The notes below the pieces were generated by a model, which made no database searches, was not told where the DNA came from, and saw nothing but the letters and a program-made list of their open reading frames with translations. Positions 54,278 to 61,262 of a stretch of 64,000 nucleotides of DNA are shown here, piece by piece (the first letter of the stretch is position 1; each line of letters opens with the position of its first letter). The translations under genes were made by a program, and so were the position numbers. The stretch is from NCBI RefSeq assembly GCF_040149665.1, contig NZ_JBEFLP010000002.1, forward strand, positions 62,001 through 126,000, given 5' to 3'. This stretch comes from Sulfitobacter sp. HNIBRBA3233. Its GTDB lineage: Bacteria > Pseudomonadota > Alphaproteobacteria > Rhodobacterales > Rhodobacteraceae.

Positions 54278-55254
54278 GCGGTTCTCCCGAACTGGAAGAA
54301 GTCAGTCTTGAGCCGTTCATGTTCGTCAGCCGCGTGTTCAGCCGTCGATTGCGCCTGACCGAGTGCATTCATGATCTGGTCTCCGGATTTCCAAACAAGG
54401 CGGATCGCGTTACCGGCGCTGACGCGCGGATGCAGCTCTACTCCATCATTTGATACAATCTGCGCACGGCTCAGGTAAAGGTTTACCTGATCCATCAGCC
54501 GCGTCATCTCGGGCCGCCAGCCGCTTTCGGTGATGCACATGAACGTGCCGCTGCCGGCGTATGACATCAGGAACTGGTGCCCCGACAGCGTGTCCGAGAT
54601 CACTTCCGCCACGTCTTCGATCAGGAACTTGAACTCGGCCGTGCTGAGCGTGCTGTGGAACCCGCTGATCTTGCGGATGGTAAAGGCAAAGACCGTAGAG
54701 CCGAAGAGGGACGACCGCGACAGCTGTGCCACGTAGTTTTCCATCGCGGTGCAATCGATCACATTATCCACGTCGTAGAGTGGAATCGGCGAGTGCAGTT
54801 CGATCTGGTTGGGGTCTCTGCCGCCTGCAGCCAGCGACTGTGTCGCGAAGATCTTGTCGGTCTTCGCCTTGCGCTCTTTCGTCAGCTGCGAAACCAGCCC
54901 GAGACGGGTCCGGAGTTCGGTGATATCGAATGGTTTTGTGACGTAATCCGTCGCACCCGCAGTGAAAGCACCGTCAATATAGCGCTTTTCGGACATGGCT
55001 GTCAGCATGACGATCGGCGTCTGCTGGTGTCCGTCCAATGCCCTGATTTTTCTGGCAAGTGTTATGCCATCCATCACCGGCATCTGGATGTCGAGCATGA
55101 AGCAGTCGAAATCCGGTGCGTTTCTTCCGTTGAGAAGGTCGAGCGCGTCTTTTCCAGATTCCGCAGTGATCAGGTCATGCTCACCGAAAGCCGCGATGAA
55201 CTGGCCCAAAAGCTCAAGGATGATGGGATCATCATCGACCGCCAAAATTTTCAT
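54274..55254 (-). CDS. Response regulator with degenerate GGDEF-like output domain
   Basis: A 326-residue protein. The receiver (residues 1-120) has AVDDDPI, Asp55 in CFMLDIQMPVMDG, and Lys107 in YVTKPFD. A linker of about 40 residues follows. Residues about 165-310 look like a GGDEF fold: VFAFTIRKISGFHSTLS in place of the metal-binding strand, SYAGSGTF (231-238) where active enzymes have RYGGDEF, and a C-terminal helix IMNALGQAQSTAEHA. The catalytic residues are lost, so it cannot make c-di-GMP; it may bind a partner. GGAG seven bases upstream supports the ATG. Confidence 0.8.
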   Translation of the reverse strand: MKILAVDDDPIILELLGQFIAAFGEHDLITAESGKDALDLLNGRNAPDFDCFMLDIQMPVMDGITLARKIRALDGHQQTPIVMLTAMSEKRYIDGAFTAGATDYVTKPFDITELRTRLGLVSQLTKERKAKTDKIFATQSLAAGGRDPNQIELHSPIPLYDVDNVIDCTAMENYVAQLSRSSLFGSTVFAFTIRKISGFHSTLSTAEFKFLIEDVAEVISDTLSGHQFLMSYAGSGTFMCITESGWRPEMTRLMDQVNLYLSRAQIVSNDGVELHPRVSAGNAIRLVWKSGDQIMNALGQAQSTAEHAADEHERLKTDFFQFGRTA

Positions 55255-55373
55255 GTGCCAACTCCATAATCATAATCAGCCTATCGGCTAGGTCTTAACT
55301 TCCCCTGAAAAGGTGGCGAAAGTAGGACAGATTAAGAAATAGTAAGGGCTTCTTGGCTGCATTGTTTCGACTA

Positions 55374-55385
55374 TTTGATATGTCA
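55374..55385. promoter_or_regulatory. TTTGATATGTCA motif upstream of the degenerate-GGDEF regulator
   Basis: Copy of the motif at 52005 with 11 of 12 bases equal. It lies in the gap 55255-55407, 120 bases before the response regulator start and just beyond the GntR stop. The gap holds no gene. Confidence 0.3.
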
Positions 55386-55407
55386 ATGGTCGCGCGGACC
55401 GCTGAAA

Positions 55408-56067
55408 TCAGAACGTCGAACTCAACCCGTATTGCGCAAGGTATGCCTGCATCGGGCGCAGGATATGCGCGCGGTTGAGCAGCACCAGCTCGTCCAGATC
55501 GCCCGTTTGGAGCGTCTCGATCATCCGCTCGTGCTCGACCAGTGCTTCGTCGAGGTAGACCGAATTGTTGAAATTCAGCGCACGGATCGGCTGTGTCCGC
55601 CGCGCCTGCGCCTCGATCGCCTCGCACAGGACAAGGTTGCCGCAGCAGGCAAAGATGGTCTGGTGGAAGGCATTGTTCAGCTGGAAAACCTCCGGCAGAT
55701 CCTGTGCCTTCACCGCGGCGATCTGTTGCGCGTGCTGCTTCCACAGATCATCGATAAGCTCTTGCGAAACCGGCAGTTTGATCCGCCCGATTGCCGCTTC
55801 CTCAAGGATGTTGCGCAATTCGTACATATGGCTGATTTCGTTGCCCGAGTAGCTGCAGACATGCGCGCCCTTGTTGACCTCGCGCACCGCGAGACCGCTG
55901 AGCACCAGCGTGTCGATGGCGCGGCGGACCCGGTGGCGGGACTGCCCGAAACGGGCCATCAATTCGTCCTCGATCAGGCGTTGATTGGGAAACAGTCGAC
56001 CGAAAATGATATCAAGCTCGAGCGTCCGGGCGAGGGCGTCCTTGTCTTCGGTCGGTGCAGTCGTCAT
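55408..56067 (-). CDS. GntR family transcriptional regulator (FadR/FCD type)
   Basis: A 219-residue regulator. The winged helix occupies about residues 12-75 (LIEDELMARFGQSRHRVRRAIDTLVLSGLAV), and the FCD ligand domain about 85-210 (MYELRNILEEAAIGRI, FHQTIFACCGNLVL with metal-binding histidine). FCD-type GntR proteins sense organic acids. The first residues run MTTAPTEDKDALARTLELDIIFG. An inverted repeat ACAATTTGT (56092-56100) lies 25 bases before its start and may be its own operator. Confidence 0.88.
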   Translation of the reverse strand: MTTAPTEDKDALARTLELDIIFGRLFPNQRLIEDELMARFGQSRHRVRRAIDTLVLSGLAVREVNKGAHVCSYSGNEISHMYELRNILEEAAIGRIKLPVSQELIDDLWKQHAQQIAAVKAQDLPEVFQLNNAFHQTIFACCGNLVLCEAIEAQARRTQPIRALNFNNSVYLDEALVEHERMIETLQTGDLDELVLLNRAHILRPMQAYLAQYGLSSTF

Positions 56068-56091
56068 GTCACGGATTTTCCGGTAACTGAT

Positions 56092-56152
56092 ACAATTTGT
56101 GACTTTCTAGACCAATCCGGCAGAAGAATAAAATAGGTAACAGTTCTATTTT
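56092..56152. promoter_or_regulatory. Operator-like repeats between GntR and LysR genes
   Basis: The divergent gap 56068-56259 contains ACAATTTGT (56092-56100) and a perfect inverted repeat with seven-base arms, AAAATAG (56130-56136), nine bases, CTATTTT (56146-56152). Both lie where promoters for the two regulators must be. No gene is seen in the gap. Confidence 0.45.
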
Positions 56153-56259
56153 CGGCGCCCGGCATCGGTTCGCTGGGGCTCTCTATCACCGCGCCTTGCG
56201 GGCAGGGCCGCGATAAAAAGAAACTGGCGTGGCGCGATCCGGTCGGTCAAGGTGCGCGA

Positions 56260-57192
56260 ATGGATATCACACTGATCAAGACCTTTCTCGAAGTCGCAGC
56301 AACGGGGTCCTTCGTCGCCGCATCCGAGCGTCTCTTCGTAACGCAATCTGCGGTCAGCCTGCGGATCCAGCGACTGGAAGACAGTCTTGGAACGCCGCTT
56401 TTCACCCGGTCCAAGGCGGGGGCGATCCTAACCTCCGCTGGACAGGAATTTGAAACCTACGCCTTCAGCCTGATCAAGCTGTGGGAGGAAGCGCGCCAGC
56501 AAATCGCGATCCCCGAAGGCTACAGCAAGGCGCTGACCCTCGGTGCGCAATATTCGCTCTGGCCGCGCTTAGGTTTCCGGATGATCGACGAGATGCAACG
56601 TCGCGACCCCGCTCTCAGCATCCGCTCCGAGGTTGGCATGCCGGATCGCCTGACCCGTTTCCTGATCGAAGGGGTCATCCAGGTGGCACTGACCTACGCC
56701 CCCCAGCAAAGACCGGGCCTGACGGTCGAGCCGGTGATGGAGGACGAACTGGTCCTTGTCGCGTCCTGGCCGGCGCAGGACACCCATCTGGAAGGCAGCT
56801 ATGTCTTCGTGGACTGGGGGCCCGAATTCACCCATGCCCACGCGCTCAGCCTGCCGCATCTGACCGACAGCGGTGTGACAATGGCGCTGGGGGCGCTGGG
56901 GGCGGAATACATCGTTAACCGGCGCCTCGCAGCCTACCTGCCCGCGCGTAGTGTCCAGCGGTATCTGGATGCGGGGCGCCTGCATCTGGTGCCCGAGGCG
57001 CCTCGGTTCGCCTATCCGGTCTGGTCGGTCTGGCGCGATGATCTGAAGCCAGATATCGCCGCCACCGCCCGCGCGAGCCTTGCCCAAGTTGCGAACAAGG
57101 CCGAGGAAGATCAGGATGCGATCCTCGGATCCGCGGCCAGGATCGGTGATGACGCCGATGTGCCCCGGATGGGAGCTGTTTCGCATGAGTAA
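56260..57192 (+). CDS. LysR family transcriptional regulator
   Basis: A 310-residue regulator. The N-terminal helix-turn-helix is MDITLIKTFLEVAATGSFVAASERLFVTQSAVSLRIQRLE, the LysR signature. The ligand domain follows (LGAQYSLWPRLGFRMI, IEGVIQVALTYAPQ). It is followed by an unknown gene on the same strand 105 bases away, and is divergent from the GntR gene. The target genes are unknown. Confidence 0.9.
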   Translation: MDITLIKTFLEVAATGSFVAASERLFVTQSAVSLRIQRLEDSLGTPLFTRSKAGAILTSAGQEFETYAFSLIKLWEEARQQIAIPEGYSKALTLGAQYSLWPRLGFRMIDEMQRRDPALSIRSEVGMPDRLTRFLIEGVIQVALTYAPQQRPGLTVEPVMEDELVLVASWPAQDTHLEGSYVFVDWGPEFTHAHALSLPHLTDSGVTMALGALGAEYIVNRRLAAYLPARSVQRYLDAGRLHLVPEAPRFAYPVWSVWRDDLKPDIAATARASLAQVANKAEEDQDAILGSAARIGDDADVPRMGAVSHE

Positions 57193-57297
57193 TTATACCC
57201 TTAAAGGCCAGTATTTTGAATTATGCTCTTTTAAACTAGTGGAATAGACAACAGGTCAGGCAATCCTGCCGAGGTTTACGGACCCGAGGAGACTGAC

Positions 57298-57741
57298 ATG
57301 ACGATACTTTCACTGGCCGCGCGCCGCTGTATTCAGGACGCGCCTGCCCCCTTCGTTGAAATCCTGACCTGCGCCGACAGCGGGGATGTCGCGGGCGGTG
57401 TGCTCGCCGGTGGTCTTTCGGGGCCGGATGTTCTGGCCGTGGGCGAGGCGGCCATGGTTGATGCCGTTCTCGACCGGCTGAGCCGCCTGCCGACGCTTCC
57501 ATGGATGCGCGGCAGCCTGCACCTTGTTTATATCGATGTCTTCGAGAGGGAGGGCTTCAGGCCGGGCGTCCGCAATGGCGAATTCGACGAAGCGATCCTG
57601 CTGCCGTCCTGCCGCACCGCCGCCGCCGAGGCGACGGATCTGGGGTACTGGACCGTTCTGCGGCTTGCCCAGAGGCTGGGAATGATCGCGGGGCGCGGTG
57701 TTCCTCGCCGGATCCCAGCTATTGATCTGCGGGTCGTCTGA
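57298..57741 (+). CDS. Conserved-looking protein of unknown function
   Basis: A 147-residue soluble protein that I do not recognise. It has regular alternation of helices and strands (PFVEILTCADSGDVAGGVLAG, LHLVYIDVFEREGF), a positively charged C-terminus (GRGVPRRIPAIDLRVV) and no signal or membrane segment. GAGG eight bases before the ATG and codon usage like its neighbours support a real gene. It lies between a LysR gene (same strand) and a convergent kinase gene, with only five bases before the latter's stop. Confidence 0.6.
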   Translation: MTILSLAARRCIQDAPAPFVEILTCADSGDVAGGVLAGGLSGPDVLAVGEAAMVDAVLDRLSRLPTLPWMRGSLHLVYIDVFEREGFRPGVRNGEFDEAILLPSCRTAAAEATDLGYWTVLRLAQRLGMIAGRGVPRRIPAIDLRVV

Positions 57742-57746
57742 CCGGA

Positions 57747-59195
57747 TCAGCGGACTGCCCTGCGGACGGGGCTGAGTGGACTATTGGCCGCCATGTTTTT
57801 TTTTGAAGTGTCGACAGGTTTGGGTTGATCTTCGATAAGGTCGAGCGTCACGAAAAACGTGGTTCCGCCGTCCGAGTTCCTTGTGAAATCGATGTCGCCG
57901 CCATGGGCTTCGACCAGCCGTTTGGTGATGTTCAGTCCGAGCCCGGTGCCACCGACCTTGCGGCGGTCGGATGCGTCAAGCTGGGTGAAGCTTTCGAAAA
58001 TACGATCGCGATCCGACTCGTTGATACCAAAGCCTTGGTCGCGGACGGCGATCTGAACGCGGTTGTCCCCGCATTTCCTGGCAGAAAGGTGGATTTCCTT
58101 TCCGGAGTCCGAAAATTTCGCGGCGTTGGACAAGAGGTTCGTGACAACCTGTTCAAGCCGCATCCGGTCCCCGTTGACGGTCAGGCCTGCCTCTACCGGA
58201 GTGAGGGCCAGCTTCACGCCGAGCTCGTCCGCAAAGCAGCGGTTGTCCGCAAGGGCGTCCGCAAGCAGCGAAGCGATCTCGACCGGGGCGAAATTGAAAT
58301 TCATCTTCCCGATTTCCATTCTCTGAAGATCAAGAAGCTCGTTGATCAACTGGCTCAGGCGGCCAGCATTGCGTTGCGCGATCTTCAGAACCGCTTCGGA
58401 TTTTTCGGGTACCGGGCCGAACGCGCCGGCCATTGTCATGTCCAGAGACGCCTTGATCGATGTCAGCGGGGTACGCAATTCATGGCTGACGGTCGAAAGA
58501 AACTCGGTCTTGGCTACCAGCGCCGCGCGGGCGCGTTCGTTCTCAAAACGAAGCTGTTTCAGATGGCGCTTGCTGGTGCGGTAGTATTTCAGCGCCGTCA
58601 TCGAGCAGTCGATGATGAAATAGAGCACGAAGAGGCTGGTGAAGAAGTTCAGCCACATTGGATCGCTGAGCCCCGCGCCGGACAGGACCAGATCCCACAT
58701 CGGGATGAAGATGAAGGTCGCGCCATAGATCCCTATGCGAATCACGAGAACCGACACGATCTGGTGGTTGTTCATCGCGGCAAAGATCGCCGCTGCCAGC
58801 AGGAAGAACAGCGGCATGAAATAGTTGCTCTCGGTCTGCATGACAGAGATCGAGATGGCGAAGAAACTGATCACTCCAGAACTCAGCAGGGTGCCGAAGT
58901 GGATGCGTCGCAGGATCGACCGCACCTGTTTCGGGTCCGTGCGGTCCATAAGGCGCGCCATGCGGAATGTCTTGAAATCGAAGAGCTCCGCGATCAGGAT
59001 CAGGACAAGGCAGATACCCGCGTTGGTTGTGCTGATATAAACGGCCTGCAGGACCAGCGCCGCCATAAAGATCAGGGTGCGTTGAACGACAAGAGCGCGG
59101 CCGACCGCGCAATAGTCATTGATCTGCGTCACCAGAGTGTCGAGGTCTGGTGGATGCCGCCATGGGTTAATGATGCCGTTTGGCCCTATCATCAT
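57747..59195 (-). CDS. Membrane sensor histidine kinase divergent from AHL synthase
   Basis: A 482-residue kinase. About six hydrophobic segments lie in residues 35-205 (for example TLIFMAALVLQAVYIS, VLILIAELFDF, LLSSGVISFFAISISVM, LFFLLAAAIFAAM, LFVLYFIIDCSM), a membrane-embedded sensor without a large loop. DHp motif STVSHELRTPLTSIKASL has His238; the ATPase ends GGTGLGLNITKRLV. No receiver is attached. ATG 59195 is favoured by AGGA six bases upstream; a TTG 33 bases earlier is possible. Six-helix sensors often read membrane or lipophilic signals, and its divergent partner makes an acyl-homoserine lactone. Confidence 0.88.
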   Translation of the reverse strand: MMIGPNGIINPWRHPPDLDTLVTQINDYCAVGRALVVQRTLIFMAALVLQAVYISTTNAGICLVLILIAELFDFKTFRMARLMDRTDPKQVRSILRRIHFGTLLSSGVISFFAISISVMQTESNYFMPLFFLLAAAIFAAMNNHQIVSVLVIRIGIYGATFIFIPMWDLVLSGAGLSDPMWLNFFTSLFVLYFIIDCSMTALKYYRTSKRHLKQLRFENERARAALVAKTEFLSTVSHELRTPLTSIKASLDMTMAGAFGPVPEKSEAVLKIAQRNAGRLSQLINELLDLQRMEIGKMNFNFAPVEIASLLADALADNRCFADELGVKLALTPVEAGLTVNGDRMRLEQVVTNLLSNAAKFSDSGKEIHLSARKCGDNRVQIAVRDQGFGINESDRDRIFESFTQLDASDRRKVGGTGLGLNITKRLVEAHGGDIDFTRNSDGGTTFFVTLDLIEDQPKPVDTSKKNMAANSPLSPVRRAVR

Positions 59196-59270
59196 ACTCG
59201 GTCCTGCTTCCTGTCTCGCTACCTTCAAGATGTCACGCGCTCCATTTTGTGGCTCGGGTGACCGGCTGCG

Positions 59271-59349
59271 TCTGAGACAATTCAGCAGCTAGTCTCAGAT
59301 TGTTGCCTAAATGTGGCGCTTTCGTGTTGATTGATTGCAACCTTAGGTT
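59271..59349. promoter_or_regulatory. Inverted repeats in the kinase / AHL synthase intergenic region
   Basis: TCTGAGAC (59271-59278) and GTCTCAGA (59292-59299) form a perfect eight-base inverted repeat with 13 bases between. AACCTTAGGTT (59339-59349) is a second, shorter perfect repeat 33 bases before the synthase start and overlaps a TTAACC half-site on the minus strand. The gap 59196-59382 must contain both promoters. Confidence 0.5.
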
Positions 59350-59382
59350 AAGAAGGTAGGTGAAGAAGCGAGCAAAAAACAG

Positions 59383-60174
59383 ATGACCTATCAACGGTAT
59401 GAAGCATTTCCTCGCCGTGCGAGGGATGTATTTCCCACTCTTGACGACTCTCCTGCAAGGCAGCAGAGCGCAGAGAGCGCGCAGGCCTATGATGCCATTT
59501 CTGTGCCACAGCAATTGCCACCGATCCTGCCCACGTCACCCGTCGACGAGCCGGGCATCCGGGTCACCACCCTCGATTTCACGACAATCCACCAACACGG
59601 CGAATTGTTCGTCAACTACCTTCGCGCCCGGCGCGAGACCTTCATCGATCATAAGGGGTGGGATCTTCCGCAGGTCTCGGGAATGGAGTTCGACCAGTAC
59701 GACACGCCGCTCAGCAAGTGGGTCATCCTGCACGAGTACGGCGAGATCCTTGCCGGAATACGGTTGACCCCTACCACTGCACGTTGTGGGCAGTCGACCT
59801 ATATGATCAAGGATGCGCAGGACGGCTTGCTACCCAGCATCCCGCGCAGCGTCCTGTTTTTCGAAGCGCCGGTGAATGACAAGATCTGGGAAGCAACGCG
59901 GCTTTTCGTGTCCCAGCGTGTCACCGCGAAACGCCGCGGGCGGGTTCAGACCATTCTGATGGAGCAGATGGCGATTACCGCGCGCGGGCTGGGATGCTCT
60001 TATATCATCGGGATCGTGCCGGCCGTGTTCCACCGCTGGTGCAAGCGCATCGGGATGAGCGCCTTTCCCGCCGGTCCGGTCATGGAGCTGGATGGCGACC
60101 GGTCACAGGCGGCGATGATGAAGATGAAGCAGTTCGCATTGGATGTACGGTCCCGCGAAATGCCTGTGTCCTAG
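59383..60174 (+). CDS. Acyl-homoserine-lactone synthase, LuxI family
   Basis: A 263-residue enzyme. Aligned by motif spacing to LuxI proteins, Arg83, Phe87 and Trp93 (RRETFIDHKGW) fit the R24/F28/W34 set, Asp104 and Asp107 (EFDQYD) fit D45/D48, and Glu170/Arg173 (WEATR) fit E101/R104. All catalytic residues are thus intact. The N-terminal 65 residues are an unusual extension of low complexity. It should make an acyl-HSL from SAM and acyl-ACP. No luxR gene is adjacent; the neighbour is a divergent histidine kinase. The ribosome site before the ATG is weak. Confidence 0.85.
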   Translation: MTYQRYEAFPRRARDVFPTLDDSPARQQSAESAQAYDAISVPQQLPPILPTSPVDEPGIRVTTLDFTTIHQHGELFVNYLRARRETFIDHKGWDLPQVSGMEFDQYDTPLSKWVILHEYGEILAGIRLTPTTARCGQSTYMIKDAQDGLLPSIPRSVLFFEAPVNDKIWEATRLFVSQRVTAKRRGRVQTILMEQMAITARGLGCSYIIGIVPAVFHRWCKRIGMSAFPAGPVMELDGDRSQAAMMKMKQFALDVRSREMPVS

Positions 60175-60185
60175 GCAAAGCGCCC

Positions 60186-61046
60186 TCAGCCGCTGACAAA
60201 TTCCACAACGCATCCGCTGGCGACCGATGGAGCCACGGCGAAGCCTTCAGCGGTCTTGTGGGTCTCGATGCCATTCGCCTCGATCAGCTCTTTCGCCGCG
60301 TCCGGCTTCGATGATGTGAGCCGCAGCACCGTGAAGGCACCCTGCGCTGTATCGCCCAGATCGATGCCGGGATATGCGCGCCCGAAGGCTTGTGCCGTCA
60401 TCAGGATCAGCGGCGCCGAGTCCTTGCCGGTCTCGACGACGCGGGTGTCGTCGTCACCATGGACTTCAGCGTCCCGCCAGAGCCGCGCGAAACGTGGCGC
60501 TTCGGCTGCCGGATCCTCCGAAACGGCAACAATCGCCGCAAGCCCGGTCGCCCCGTTTGCATGGTCCTGAAGCTCGGGCAGCCAGACGGTTTCGGGCGTC
60601 CTGTGCTGGCACATGAACACGATCCCGCGGGGCACTTCGCCGGGCTCGTAGGCGATTGTCGAAAACGCGGCGCGTCCCGTGCTGCCATCGGGCAGGGGGA
60701 CCGGGCGCTCGAAATCACTCAGGTTGCCCGCCGCGATCCCAAGCTCGGCCAATGCCTTTTCTCCGGCGGCGGCATCCTCGATCCGGCAGGCGATGGCGTG
60801 CAGCCCTTCGCCCATCTTGTCCAGCATCGCGCGCCGGGGAGCGTTCAGCGGGGTATCCTTCAGCAGGCCCAGCAGTTCGAAGTAATCGCGCGGAAACATG
60901 ATGGTGTAATTCGCCGATCCCTTCGCTTCCGAATGCAGGCCGCGTGGCGACAGCGTAAAGCCGAGGCGCCGGTACTGGTCTGCGGCCTCTTCGAGGTCGT
61001 TCACGAGGGCAAAACAGTGATCGATGCCGAGAGTGGGGTGCGCCAA
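60186..61046 (-). CDS. VOC family / glyoxalase-like protein
   Basis: A 286-residue protein of the glyoxalase-like VOC group. It starts MAHPTLGIDHCFALVNDLEEAADQYRRLGF, with the metal-site His at the first strand; later SANYTIMFPRDYFELLGLL gives a metal-site Glu. The second half repeats the fold less clearly. The reaction is unknown. The start is TTG 61046 with AGGA seven bases upstream; a very long in-frame reading upstream is an artefact of GC-rich antisense sequence. It is convergent with the AHL synthase gene and divergent from a dipeptide ABC operon. Confidence 0.8.
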   Translation of the reverse strand: MAHPTLGIDHCFALVNDLEEAADQYRRLGFTLSPRGLHSEAKGSANYTIMFPRDYFELLGLLKDTPLNAPRRAMLDKMGEGLHAIACRIEDAAAGEKALAELGIAAGNLSDFERPVPLPDGSTGRAAFSTIAYEPGEVPRGIVFMCQHRTPETVWLPELQDHANGATGLAAIVAVSEDPAAEAPRFARLWRDAEVHGDDDTRVVETGKDSAPLILMTAQAFGRAYPGIDLGDTAQGAFTVLRLTSSKPDAAKELIEANGIETHKTAEGFAVAPSVASGCVVEFVSG

Positions 61047-61110
61047 GGGAGTATCCTTTCGGGTTTGGTGAATTTTTGTGCGGCTGGTCATTCCCGTTAC
61101 TGTCAATGAT

Positions 61111-61122
61111 ATTGTCAACAAT
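61111..61122. promoter_or_regulatory. ATTGTCAACAAT operator-like repeat
   Basis: Five-base arms ATTGT and ACAAT with two bases between lie in the gap 61047-61262, 65 bases from the VOC gene start and 60 bases before the -10 region of the ABC promoter. The form is like GntR/FadR-type operators. No gene is seen in the gap. Confidence 0.4.
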
Positions 61123-61180
61123 GATCGGGATTCGCCACCTTGGCTTTTCCCGTCCTGCGCGAAGGGGGCGGTGGGCCGTA

Positions 61181-61208
61181 TTGACCGCTTCTTTCGGAGA
61201 CTTAGAAT
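61181..61208 (+). promoter_or_regulatory. Sigma-70 type promoter of the dipeptide ABC operon
   Basis: TTGACC (61181-61186), 16 bases, TAGAAT (61203-61208): five of six bases match the consensus in each box. The start codon of the binding-protein gene is 54 bases downstream of the -10. Confidence 0.65.
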
Positions 61209-61262
61209 TGTGGATGCTCGATCTGCTAACCGGAATAACGGCACCAAATCAGGGAGTTCAAA

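Noticed and set aside
59399..59767. 122-codon frame inside the AHL synthase gene
   Set aside because: It is a +1 shadow; the LuxI catalytic residues are in the 59383 frame.
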